From Villigracilis sp900696595 (lineage in GTDB: Bacteria > Chloroflexota > Anaerolineae > Anaerolineales > Villigracilaceae), in assembly GCA_030263615.1 (NCBI GenBank), contig SZPH01000008.1, positions 1 through 57,694 on the forward strand: a DNA stretch of 57,694 nucleotides, read 5' to 3'. A program made the translations under genes and the position numbers. The notes beneath the pieces were generated by a model. It was given only the letters and a program-made list of their open reading frames with translations, was not told where the DNA came from and searched no databases. This document shows positions 25,746 through 33,358 of the stretch, piece by piece (the stretch's first letter is position 1; every line of letters begins with the position of its first letter).

Positions 25746-26850
25746 ATTTGCAGTTGAATTGCGCGATGTTGTAAAAAAGTTCGTTACGCCGGAAGGGAAC
25801 GAATTGAACGCCGTGGATCACGTTTCGATGCAGATCAAGAACGGCGAATTCTTCTCGATGCTTGGGTCTTCAGGCTGCGGCAAGACCACCTCCCTGCGCA
25901 TGATCGCGGGGTTCGAGTGGCCGACGGAAGGCGAGGTGTACATCGAGGGCAGGGCGATGGGGCATACGCCGCCGTTTCAACGCAAGGTGAACACTGTCTT
26001 CCAGAGTTACGCCCTGTTTCAGCACATGACCGTCGCCCAGAACATTGCCTTTGGGCTGGAGATGGAGGGCGTTGGAGAGGACGAGATCAAAAAACGCGTC
26101 GGGCGCGCGCTGGAGATGGTGCAACTGACCGGCATGGAGCGCCGCCGCCCCAAACAACTCTCCGGCGGACAACAACAGCGTGTGGCGGTCGCGCGCGCGC
26201 TGGTCAAAACCCCCAGCGTGCTTTTGCTGGACGAGCCGCTCGGCGCGCTGGACTTGAAACTCCGCAAGGAAATGCAACTGGAGCTCAAAGCGCTGCAACA
26301 ACAACTTGGAATCACATTTATCTACGTCACACACGATCAGGAAGAAGCGCTGACCATGTCCGACCGCATCGCAGTCATGAGCAAGGGCAAGGTGCAACAG
26401 CTGGCGACACCGGTCGAAATTTACGAACGCCCGAGCAATAAATTTGTGGCGGACTTCATCGGAGAGTCGAATTTCCTCGAAGGCACGATTAAGTCGCTCG
26501 CCAGGGATGAGGCGGTGGTCTTCGTCCCGGCATTGAATGCCGAACTGCGCGGGATGCCGATGTCGAGCGATTTTGTCAACGGGGAGGCAGTTGCCATTTC
26601 AGTCCGCCCGGAGAAAATCCGCATTGCGGAAAACAACGCCAAAGGCGACGGACTGTTCGAAGCAAAAGTGTTGACCTCGGTCTACATTGGCTCGGATACG
26701 CACGTCTATGTGGATATGGCGGGCATCCGTTTGAAGGTGATGGAGCAAAATCGAATTTCCCGCCTCGACCCCTCTTCTTTTTATACAAAAGACCAGATCA
26801 TCACGTTGTTATTCATGCCTGAGAATACGCTCGTCTTGAAAAAGGATTAG
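25735..26850 (+). CDS. potA: Spermidine/putrescine ABC transporter ATP-binding protein PotA
   Basis: 371 aa. ABC ATPase with Walker A G-S-S-G-C-G-K-T (44-51), Q-loop Q-S-Y-A (90-93), signature L-S-G-G-Q-Q (142-147), Walker B L-L-L-D-E-P (163-168), and the H-loop histidine in T-H-D-Q-E-E-A. The C-terminal TOBE-type domain (about 280-370) is that of PotA/UgpC-like importers. It drives polyamine uptake with PotB, PotC and PotD, encoded in order downstream. Confidence 0.94.
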   Translation: MTSEFAVELRDVVKKFVTPEGNELNAVDHVSMQIKNGEFFSMLGSSGCGKTTSLRMIAGFEWPTEGEVYIEGRAMGHTPPFQRKVNTVFQSYALFQHMTVAQNIAFGLEMEGVGEDEIKKRVGRALEMVQLTGMERRRPKQLSGGQQQRVAVARALVKTPSVLLLDEPLGALDLKLRKEMQLELKALQQQLGITFIYVTHDQEEALTMSDRIAVMSKGKVQQLATPVEIYERPSNKFVADFIGESNFLEGTIKSLARDEAVVFVPALNAELRGMPMSSDFVNGEAVAISVRPEKIRIAENNAKGDGLFEAKVLTSVYIGSDTHVYVDMAGIRLKVMEQNRISRLDPSSFYTKDQIITLLFMPENTLVLKKD

Positions 26851-26852
26851 CC

Positions 26853-27776
26853 ATGCTTCAGCGACTTCGTGAAAGTAAATCCATGCAGGGAACCTTCCTT
26901 GCGCTTCCGACGACCTTATGGCTGTTCGTGCTGTTGATCATCCCCCTGTTCCTGACGCTGATCGTCAGTTTTGGCCAGCGCAGCCCGGATGGAGGGGTGA
27001 TCTTCTCCTTCAGTCTGGATAATTACATCCGTCTGCTCGGCTACAGCACGGATTGTCCCGGCGGACAGGCTTCGTGTTTCGACCCGTTATACGTTAATAT
27101 TTTGTGGCGCTCGCTAACGCTGGCGTTCAACACGACGGCGGTCGTCATTTTGCTGGCGTACCCGCTGGCGTACTTTATCGCGCGCGCGCATCCGAAACGC
27201 CGCAACCTGTTTTTGTTCATGGTGCTGATCCCGCTGTGGACGAATTTCGTCATCCGCGTTTATGCCTGGATGATGCTCTTGCGAAAGGAAGGCGCGATCA
27301 ACATCGTTATCGGCTGGGTGGCGGGGCTGTTCGGCATCGAGTTCACGCCGCTGGAGATGCTGTACACGCCGGGCGCGGTGCTGGTCGGCATGGTGTACGA
27401 ATTTTTGCCGTTCATGATCCTGCCCATTTACACTTCGCTGGAGAAGATTGACAACTCGCTGTACGAAGCGGCGGCGGACCTCGGCGCGAACGCCGTCAAA
27501 ACTCTCCTGCGGGTCACGCTTCCGCTCTCGATGCCGGGCGTGGTGGCTGGAACCATTCTGGTCTTCATCCCGGTCATGGGCACGTTCATCGTCTCCGACA
27601 TCCTCGGCGGGCGGCAGGTGATTCTGGTGGGCAACCTGATTCAGCGTCAATTTTTGGATGCGCGCGACCCGACCTTCGGCTCCGCGGCCTCGCTCATCCT
27701 GATGGTGATGACCCTGATCGTGACCTATTTCTACACCCGTAAATTCGGCTTTGGAGAGGAGATTGTGGCGGCATGA
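26853..27776 (+). CDS. potB: Spermidine/putrescine ABC transporter permease PotB
   Basis: 307 aa with six predicted membrane segments (first ~17-40). The EAA-type coupling loop reads Y-E-A-A-A-D-L-G-A-N-A near 207-217, as in PotB permeases. Starts 3 bp after potA and its stop overlaps the potC start by 4 nt (ATGA), so the genes are translationally coupled. A larger periplasmic-side loop near 50-75 contains two Cys and is longer than in E. coli. Confidence 0.93.
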   Translation: MLQRLRESKSMQGTFLALPTTLWLFVLLIIPLFLTLIVSFGQRSPDGGVIFSFSLDNYIRLLGYSTDCPGGQASCFDPLYVNILWRSLTLAFNTTAVVILLAYPLAYFIARAHPKRRNLFLFMVLIPLWTNFVIRVYAWMMLLRKEGAINIVIGWVAGLFGIEFTPLEMLYTPGAVLVGMVYEFLPFMILPIYTSLEKIDNSLYEAAADLGANAVKTLLRVTLPLSMPGVVAGTILVFIPVMGTFIVSDILGGRQVILVGNLIQRQFLDARDPTFGSAASLILMVMTLIVTYFYTRKFGFGEEIVAA

Positions 27777-28669
27777 ATCCCTTTAAGCGCTCCCCCTTTG
27801 TGATCGCCGCGGCTGTGTTTGTGTACACGTTCCTGTACGCGCCGATCCTGATCCTGATTCTGTACTCCTTCAATGCCTCGCGCACCAACGTTACATTCGA
27901 CGGATTCATCCCCGCCTTTAGCGAACGCGTCGAGATGGACGGCAGCCTGGTTAAAGCCAGCCCATGCGGGCCGTTTCACTGGTATTGCGATCTTGCGAAG
28001 AACGACGACGTGATCGAAGCGGCGGGCAATACGCTGACTATCGCTTTTACCGCCACGCTCATTGCCACCATCATCGGCACAATGGCGGCGCTTGCGCTTC
28101 AGCGATACGACTTCAAGATCAAACCGTTCTCGCAACTGTCGCTTTACATCCCCATCGTCATCCCCGAAATTGTGATGGGAATCGGCATCCTGACGCTGTT
28201 TAGCCAGGCGTTCGGCTGGTTGAACAATGCCTTCAACCTGACCGGCGACGCGCGTCTTGCGCTTGGCATTGGCACGGTGACAGTCAGCCATATTGCCTTC
28301 ATGGTTCCCTTCGTGACCCTGGTCGTGCAGGCGCGTTTACAGGGATTTGACAAATCCTTTGAAGAAGCGGCCATGGACCTCGGCGCCAACGAATGGACGA
28401 CCTTCCGTCGCGTCACCTTCCCGATGATCCTGCCCGGCGTGCTTTCGGGCGCGCTTCTGGCGTTTACGCTTTCGCTCGATGATTTCGTCATCACCTTCTT
28501 TACAAATGGACCCGGTTCGACCACCCTGCCCATTTATGTGTACGGTTTGCTCAGGCGCATCATTACGCCGCAGGTCAACGCGCTTTCCACAGTCTGGATC
28601 CTGATCGTGTTCATCGCCGTGCTTTTGTTACAGTGGCTGCAAAGCCGCGAAGCAAAGCCGGCGCATTAA
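27773..28669 (+). CDS. potC: Spermidine/putrescine ABC transporter permease PotC
   Basis: 298 aa with six predicted membrane segments (first ~8-28). The EAA loop reads F-E-E-A-A-M-D-L-G-A-N-E near 200-211. An insertion after the first membrane segment (about 38-75) is longer than in E. coli PotC and contains two Cys. It overlaps potB by 4 nt. Together they make the heterodimeric membrane channel of the importer. Confidence 0.92.
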   Translation: MNPFKRSPFVIAAAVFVYTFLYAPILILILYSFNASRTNVTFDGFIPAFSERVEMDGSLVKASPCGPFHWYCDLAKNDDVIEAAGNTLTIAFTATLIATIIGTMAALALQRYDFKIKPFSQLSLYIPIVIPEIVMGIGILTLFSQAFGWLNNAFNLTGDARLALGIGTVTVSHIAFMVPFVTLVVQARLQGFDKSFEEAAMDLGANEWTTFRRVTFPMILPGVLSGALLAFTLSLDDFVITFFTNGPGSTTLPIYVYGLLRRIITPQVNALSTVWILIVFIAVLLLQWLQSREAKPAH

Positions 28670-28685
28670 ACTTCACGGGTATATC

Positions 28686-28704
28686 GCATATCGCCACGAT
28701 ATGC
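28686..28704. promoter_or_regulatory. Inverted repeat GCATATCG-CCA-CGATATGC between potC and potD
   Basis: Perfect 8-bp arms with a 3-nt loop in the 64-bp gap before potD. No T-run. It could be an operator, or a hairpin that stabilises or separately expresses the binding-protein message. Confidence 0.5.
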
Positions 28705-28733
28705 GCGCCAAAAAACAACAAAGGAGAGAAAAA

Positions 28734-29888
28734 ATGAAAGGAAAACCACTGTTTAACCTGTTGGGCGTCCTGGTCGTCCTCAGCCTTGCGCTCGCGGCGT
28801 GCGGCGGCGGGAAGGCGACCGAGGCGGCTGTCAGCGACGGTCCCAAGGTGACTTCTTCCGGGTTCGCCTGCCCGGAGCCCAACCCGCGCATGGAAGTGAC
28901 CTCCACTGAACTCAACATCTTCGTCTGGACGGAGTACTTCCCGCAGGACATGCTCGACTGCTTTGAATTGGTCTATGGCATCAAACTGAACCGTGACGAA
29001 TATTCCTCCAACGAGGAAATGTACGCCAAAGTCTCTGCGGGCGGAACCGCCTACGACCTCGCCCAGCCGACCGACTACATCGTCCCGCTTATGATCCGCA
29101 CCGGATTGTTGCAGGAATTCGATCACTCCAAACTGCCGCTCCTGGGCAACATTGACCCGAACTGGATGGACCAATCCTTCGACCCAGGCAATAAATACTC
29201 CGTTCCCTACCTCGCGGGAACCGACGCCATCGTCGTCAACACCGAGGCGGTTGAAAACGTCCCGACCTCCTGGTCCGACCTGTGGAAGCCCGAATATGCC
29301 GGACGCCTGGTCTTCATTGACGATTCGCGCGCCGTAATCGGTATGACGCTGGTTACGCTCGGTTACGATCCCAACACCACCAACGAAGCCGAATTGGAAG
29401 AAGCCAAGGCGAAACTTGCCGAACTTGTCCCGAACGTCAAACTCTTTGACAGCGACAGCCCCAAGACCGCGCTGATCGCCGGAGATGTGGACCTCGGCAT
29501 GGTCTGGACCGGCGAAGCCTTTACTGCCAACCAGGAGAATCCCGCCATCCAATACATCTACCCGGAGGAAGGTCCCGTCCTCTGGCAGGATAACTGGGTG
29601 ATGCTGAAGGACGCCTCCCATGCCGACGCCGCCTACGCGTGGATCAACTACATCATGCAAGGCGAGGTCTTCTGGCTGACCATCCGTGACTTCCAGTACA
29701 CCAACCCGAACATCGCCGCGCTGGAATATGCCAAAGCCAACCAGCCGGAAGTGTACAGCGCCTACTTCGATTCGCCGATCACCAATCCGCCCGCTGAAGC
29801 GGTCGCCAAGGGCTTCGGTATCGAAGACGTGGGCGAAGCCACGCCGCTTTACGATAACATCTGGGTCGAAATCAAGGGCGGGAATTAA
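28734..29888 (+). CDS. potD: Polyamine-binding lipoprotein PotD
   Basis: 384 aa. Signal peptide with lipobox L-A-A-C (C23), then an extracellular PotD/PotF-type binding domain that begins L-N-I-F-V-W-T-E-Y-F and continues Y-D-L-A-Q-P-T-D-Y, P-Y-L-A-G-T-D-A and V-W-T-G-E-A-F. The lipid anchor fits a monoderm cell. The ATG at 28734 is chosen for its AGGAGA and signal peptide; an ATG at 28701 would add eleven charged residues before the signal. A strong terminator follows. Confidence 0.92.
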   Translation: MKGKPLFNLLGVLVVLSLALAACGGGKATEAAVSDGPKVTSSGFACPEPNPRMEVTSTELNIFVWTEYFPQDMLDCFELVYGIKLNRDEYSSNEEMYAKVSAGGTAYDLAQPTDYIVPLMIRTGLLQEFDHSKLPLLGNIDPNWMDQSFDPGNKYSVPYLAGTDAIVVNTEAVENVPTSWSDLWKPEYAGRLVFIDDSRAVIGMTLVTLGYDPNTTNEAELEEAKAKLAELVPNVKLFDSDSPKTALIAGDVDLGMVWTGEAFTANQENPAIQYIYPEEGPVLWQDNWVMLKDASHADAAYAWINYIMQGEVFWLTIRDFQYTNPNIAALEYAKANQPEVYSAYFDSPITNPPAEAVAKGFGIEDVGEATPLYDNIWVEIKGGN

Positions 29889-29916
29889 CCCGGGCGACCC
29901 AGCCGCCGCACAACGC

Positions 29917-29951
29917 AAAACGCCCCCGGCGCTCTGTCGGGGGCGTTTTTT
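29917..29951 (+). terminator. Intrinsic terminator of the pot operon
   Basis: Stem CGCCCCCG/CGGGGGCG extended by AAAA/TTTT pairs, a 9-nt loop and a T6 tail, 28 bp after the potD stop. Confidence 0.93.
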
Positions 29952-30009
29952 CATCTCCTAAAAAAAGATTATGAAAAAGCCTTGAGAATGAAAAATAATC
30001 ACGAAACCA

Positions 30010-30038
30010 TTGACAAAAATATATAATCGTTATAAAAT
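30010..30038 (+). promoter_or_regulatory. Consensus promoter for a leaderless lrp-like gene
   Basis: TTGACA at 30010-30015 and TAAAAT at 30033-30038 with a 17-bp spacer. The GTG start codon follows 6 nt later, at the expected transcription start. No Shine-Dalgarno is possible in that space. A direct repeat AATCGTTATAA / AATATCGTT spans the -10 and may be an autoregulatory site. Confidence 0.75.
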
Positions 30039-30044
30039 ATCGTT

Positions 30045-30512
30045 GTGGAAAGCAATATCGGCAGTAAACACCCCGACCGGCTGGATGACATTGACCGCCA
30101 TATTATCAACGCCCTGCGCGCCGACGGACGGGTTGCCTTCGCCCAGCTTGCCGAGCAGCTCAAAGTCTCGCCGGGCATGATCCGCCAGCGTTACAACCGC
30201 CTTGTCGAACTCGGCTACCTCAAAGTCGTCGCCGTCACAAACCCGATGTTGATGGGCAAGCGTTCCAGCGCCATGGTCGGCATCCGCACTGACGGGCGCA
30301 AAATGATGGATGTGGCGAACAAGATCGCCAAATTCGAGGAAGTCGTCTACATCGTCGCCACCAGCGGCGGCTATGACCTGATGCTCGAAGTCTTCTGCCG
30401 CGACAACGAAGACCTGCTCAACTTCATGACCGAGAAGCTTGCCAAAGTGGATGGAGTCCGCGAAACGGAATCCTTTATCTACCTGAAGATTCTCAAAGAA
30501 ATCTATTTCTAA
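30045..30512 (+). CDS. Second Lrp/AsnC-family regulator
   Basis: 155 aa. Winged helix-turn-helix (D-D-I-D-R-H-I-I-N-A-L-R-A-D-G-R at ~14-29) and C-terminal RAM domain (about 80-150). Starts with GTG directly behind a full promoter; the next in-frame ATG would remove half the HTH, so the GTG is kept. It lies between the pot operon and the saccharopine-type dehydrogenase. Probably an amino-acid or amine-responsive regulator of the right half of the island, and not a close duplicate of the regulator at 19370. Confidence 0.9.
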   Translation: MESNIGSKHPDRLDDIDRHIINALRADGRVAFAQLAEQLKVSPGMIRQRYNRLVELGYLKVVAVTNPMLMGKRSSAMVGIRTDGRKMMDVANKIAKFEEVVYIVATSGGYDLMLEVFCRDNEDLLNFMTEKLAKVDGVRETESFIYLKILKEIYF

Positions 30513-30616
30513 TGGGAATATCGCCTCAAACCGGACTTTGAGTCCGGAGCGGCGTTCCAAAACTTTGTCTGCGCTGGAGCCGAATCCAGTTTGCAGAGCC
30601 AACAGAAAGGTTCAAA

Positions 30617-30736
30617 ATGAAAGCCCTTGTACGAGCGCTCAAGACTGTGGGGGATACATTTTTACGAGTGTATACGACCTCTTTGATGATCTCCATCTTT
30701 CCCGGAAATCAGTCAAATACCAATCAATATCGGTAG
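30617..30736 (+). CDS. Possible small protein of 39 aa
   Basis: ATG with GAAAGG 6 nt upstream and a TAG at 30734. The product starts M-K-A-L-V-R-A-L-K-T-V, is basic with an amphipathic or hydrophobic middle (V-Y-T-T-S-L-M-I-S-I-F) and a polar Asn/Gln-rich end. A terminator begins 11 bp after the stop, which fits either a small gene or the 3' end of the lrp transcript. No family is recognised. Evidence is limited to position and signals. Confidence 0.35.
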   Translation: MKALVRALKTVGDTFLRVYTTSLMISIFPGNQSNTNQYR

Positions 30737-30746
30737 TCGCAGTCTG

Positions 30747-30780
30747 TCCCGCCGCCTTTGCGCGGCGGGATTCTTTTTCC
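30747..30780 (+). terminator. Intrinsic terminator after the small ORF
   Basis: Stem TCCCGCCGC/GCGGCGGGA (9 bp), 6-nt loop, followed by a TTCTTTTTCC tail. Confidence 0.85.
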
Positions 30781-30784
30781 GGAA

Positions 30785-30814
30785 TTGCGCCGCAAAGCGA
30801 ACCTTGCGGCGCAA
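30785..30814. repeat. 11-bp inverted repeat TTGCGCCGCAA ... TTGCGGCGCAA
   Basis: Perfect 11-bp arms around an 8-nt loop, immediately after the terminator. Each arm is itself nearly palindromic. Confidence 0.65.
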
Positions 30815-30816
30815 GA

Positions 30817-30832
30817 GCAATCTGAAGATTGC
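30817..30832. repeat. Short hairpin GCAATCT-GA-AGATTGC
   Basis: Perfect 7-bp arms and 2-nt loop, the same layout as 19883-19898 with a compensated base pair. Confidence 0.6.
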
Positions 30833-30855
30833 CGTACTGTATTACGTCAAAATCT

Positions 30856-30873
30856 AACCCGCCCCTGCGGGTT
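30856..30873. promoter_or_regulatory. Hairpin AACCCGC-CCCT-GCGGGTT in the leader of the dehydrogenase gene
   Basis: Perfect 7-bp arms and 4-nt loop, followed by ATAAAATAAG and a GCGGAG ribosome-binding site before the ATG at 30900. May affect translation of the next gene. Confidence 0.5.
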
Positions 30874-30899
30874 ATAAAATAAGCGGAGAATCGAATCTT

Positions 30900-32105
30900 A
30901 TGAAAGTATTGTTGGTCGGAGTGGGCGGAGTCGGCGAAGCCATTGCCGCAATCGCAAAGCCGCGCAAGTGGATGGAGTTAATGGTACTGGCGGATTACAA
31001 CGTCAAACGCGCCGAAGAGGTGCAGAAAAAAATAGGGGACGCCGGACGCTTCCCGGTCGAATTCATTGACGCGAGCAATCAAAAAAGCATCGAAGACCTG
31101 GCGAAGAAGTATCAGGTTGATCTCATCATGAACTCGGTGGACCCGGTCTTCAACAAGCCGATCTTCGACGCGGCGTACAAACTCGGCGTGAAGTACATGG
31201 ACATGGCAATGACTCTCTCCGAGCCGCATCCCACCGACCCGTTCAACAAGCCGGGGGTCAAATTGGGCGATTATCAATTCGACAAAGCGAAGGATTGGGA
31301 GGAAAAGGGAAACCTGGCGCTCGTCGGTTTTGGCGTGGAGCCGGGCATGGCGGACGTGTTTGCCCGTTACGCCGCCGACCATCTCTTCGATGAGATTGAT
31401 GAGATCGGCGTCCGCGACGGCTCGAACATCGTCGTTGAGGGCTATGCCTTCGCGCCGAATTTTTCCATCTGGACGACCATCGAGGAATGTTTGAACCCGC
31501 CCGTGATCTGGGAGAACGGGGAATGGCATACCACCGTTCCCTTCTCCGAGCCGGAAGTGTTCGACTTCCCGGAAGGCATCGGCAAAGTGGAAGTGGTCAA
31601 CGTGGAACACGAAGAAGTGCTGCTCGTGCCGCGCTGGATCAAAGCCAGGCGCGTCACATTCAAATATGGGCTCGGCGAAGAAATGGAAGTCTTGAAAATG
31701 CTCCACAAACTGGGGCTGGACAACAAAAACAAGATCAACGTCAAGGGCGTTCAAGTCGCGCCGCGCGACGTGGTCGCCGCCTGCCTGCCCGACCCGGCGT
31801 ATTTGGGCGACAAAATGAAGGGCAAAACCTGCGCGGGGACGTGGGTGAAGGGGACGAAGGACGGAAAGAAGAAGGAAGTTTATCTCTATCAGGTCGCGGA
31901 TAACGAAGAGTGCATGAAAACCTGGGGCTGTCAGGCGGTCGTGGCTCAAACTGCTTTCACGCCTGTTATCGTCATGGAACTGCTCGAAAAAGGAATCTGG
32001 AAGGGGGCGGGCGTCCTTGGCCCCGAAGCCTTCGAGCCGACGGTCTTCATGGAGAAGATGGCGGAGTACGGCTTCCCGTACGGGATGAAGGAGATGACCG
32101 CCTGA
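30900..32105 (+). CDS. Saccharopine/carboxynorspermidine dehydrogenase-family oxidoreductase
   Basis: 401 aa. N-terminal Rossmann fold with G-V-G-G-V-G (7-12) and an acidic residue (D32) after the second strand, then a saccharopine-dehydrogenase-type C-terminal domain. The length and the late block (T-C-A-G-T-W-V-K-G-T-K-D-G then K-E-V-Y-L-Y-Q-V-A-D) resemble carboxynorspermidine dehydrogenase (T-C-I-G-D-L-V-K-G-T-K-N-G). Lysine-6-dehydrogenase and saccharopine dehydrogenase are other members. In this island it may oxidise a polyamine- or lysine-derived secondary amine. No carboxynorspermidine decarboxylase is nearby, which argues against polyamine synthesis. Exact reaction unknown. Confidence 0.8.
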   Translation: MKVLLVGVGGVGEAIAAIAKPRKWMELMVLADYNVKRAEEVQKKIGDAGRFPVEFIDASNQKSIEDLAKKYQVDLIMNSVDPVFNKPIFDAAYKLGVKYMDMAMTLSEPHPTDPFNKPGVKLGDYQFDKAKDWEEKGNLALVGFGVEPGMADVFARYAADHLFDEIDEIGVRDGSNIVVEGYAFAPNFSIWTTIEECLNPPVIWENGEWHTTVPFSEPEVFDFPEGIGKVEVVNVEHEEVLLVPRWIKARRVTFKYGLGEEMEVLKMLHKLGLDNKNKINVKGVQVAPRDVVAACLPDPAYLGDKMKGKTCAGTWVKGTKDGKKKEVYLYQVADNEECMKTWGCQAVVAQTAFTPVIVMELLEKGIWKGAGVLGPEAFEPTVFMEKMAEYGFPYGMKEMTA

Positions 32106-32190
32106 CGTTTACGCGTGACTCTCGGGGTTTGGCATTACAACGCAAAGTCAGGCTCAAAGCCGCCGGGAGCGTGACTAACCGGATGGATTC

Positions 32191-33096
32191 TTAACGGCTT
32201 TCCCAGAAATTGGTCAGTTGTTGCGTGTAAAACTCCGGCGTGGAGATATAAGGGAAATGACCGTTCTCCACTGTGACGACCGGCGCGGAGGGGTAGGTGG
32301 ATTTCAACTGTTCGCGCAGGGATTCTTCCACCAGCGGGTCGTTGTCGGCTTCGATGATCAACAGCGGCGCGCTTGTGTTTGTGGGCGGGGCGAATTTTTC
32401 CACAACGCATTTGTAGCGCCCAGCAACCTGTGATTTTTGGACGCGTCCGTAACTGATCTCGTTCAGGAAGGCGAGCGTCATCTCGTCGTTGCCGGAGGCG
32501 GGATACACGGCGGCGGTGAAACTATCCCTCAGCGCGTTCAGGACGAACCATTCGGGCAGGTAGGGGATCAGCGTTCCGATGGTTCCGTTTTTTTTCTTGA
32601 TTGTATCGTTGGGCGGGAAGGTGTTGGCAAACACAGCCGAGGCGATGCGGTCGGGATTTCTGCCGACGAGGAACTGGGCGAAATATCCTCCGAGTGACGA
32701 GCCGACCACATGGATTTTCCCGATGCCCTCCCTGTCGAGGATGGCAAGGACGCCCGCCTCCATCTCGCTGAGGGAGTTGACGGCCGGATAGGTGACGGAT
32801 ACCACGCGATAGTCTTTTTTCAGCGCTTCTATCTGTTGCCACCAGATGTCGTAGGCGCCGGTCATGCCGTGCAGGAAGAGGACTGCCTCAGCGCCTTGGC
32901 CGACGGACAGGTATTCCCAGTCTCTGCCGTTCACGTTCAATTGCGCGGGGGGATATTCTTCGCGGAAGGCTTGCAGACTGGCGGTCTTTTCGGCGGGGAC
33001 GCGGGCGTAGAGATCGCGCGGGCGCGGCGTTTCCCAAAGGTAAACGGCGGCGATGAGAACGGCGAGGGCGAGCAGGGTTTTTCTTTTTCGATTCAT
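32191..33096 (-). CDS. Alpha/beta-hydrolase with N-terminal membrane anchor
   Basis: 301 aa. An N-terminal hydrophobic segment (about 7-22) suggests an anchored or exported enzyme. The fold has the oxyanion motif H-G-M-T near 76-79, nucleophile elbow G-S-S-L-G-G near 136-141, an acid in I-E-A-D-N-D-P, and a C-terminal H in E-N-G-H-F-P, so the triad is complete. CAGGAG lies 10 nt before the ATG. It is the only opposite-strand non-ALDH gene within the island. Substrate not predictable; it could act on amides or esters of the amines, but this is only proximity. Confidence 0.88.
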   Translation of the reverse strand: MNRKRKTLLALAVLIAAVYLWETPRPRDLYARVPAEKTASLQAFREEYPPAQLNVNGRDWEYLSVGQGAEAVLFLHGMTGAYDIWWQQIEALKKDYRVVSVTYPAVNSLSEMEAGVLAILDREGIGKIHVVGSSLGGYFAQFLVGRNPDRIASAVFANTFPPNDTIKKKNGTIGTLIPYLPEWFVLNALRDSFTAAVYPASGNDEMTLAFLNEISYGRVQKSQVAGRYKCVVEKFAPPTNTSAPLLIIEADNDPLVEESLREQLKSTYPSAPVVTVENGHFPYISTPEFYTQQLTNFWESR

Positions 33097-33247
33097 GAAT
33101 ATACGGCTCCTGAGGCGATCTTGCGCGCCCGATTGTACACCGGGCGGGTTTTCAGCGGAGAAAAAGGCCGGGGGGGAACAGAATCAACCCCGCCCGGGGA
33201 GGGAGGCGGACGCCCTTTGCCTTGCTGTCATTTTCGGAAATCAAAAT

Positions 33248-33276
33248 TTGCCACATCCACATCCCAACTGTATAAT
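33248..33276 (+). promoter_or_regulatory. Sigma70-type promoter for the aldehyde dehydrogenase run
   Basis: TTGCCA at 33248-33253 and TATAAT at 33271-33276 with a 17-bp spacer, 82 bp before the ATG at 33359. Confidence 0.8.
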
Positions 33277-33358
33277 TCAAATGCGCGTTTTTTTGCGCCG
33301 TTGCGCGCTTCGCCGGGGCGCGGCGGTTGGAAAAATAATCCAATACAGGAGCGTAAGA

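Larger units (their letters stand above)
30513..30899. other. 387-bp intergenic region dense in hairpins
   Basis: Between the second lrp-like gene and the saccharopine-type dehydrogenase gene. It holds a 7-bp hairpin (30531-30547, CCGGACT/AGTCCGG), a possible 39-codon gene (30617-30736), an intrinsic terminator (30747-30780), and three further inverted repeats (30785-30814, 30817-30832, 30856-30873) before the next ribosome-binding site. A longer frame covering 30538-30825 runs through these structures and is not considered a gene. Confidence 0.7.

Noticed and set aside
30538..30825. 95-codon frame in the region before the saccharopine-type dehydrogenase
   Set aside because: It crosses a terminator and an inverted repeat, and its composition is not protein-like. 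The 39-codon frame with a ribosome-binding site is the better candidate.
33053..33358. 102-codon N-terminal extension of the first PatD-like gene
   Set aside because: It spans a good promoter and lacks homology; the ATG at 33359 has AGGAGCG and matches the E. coli YdcW start.
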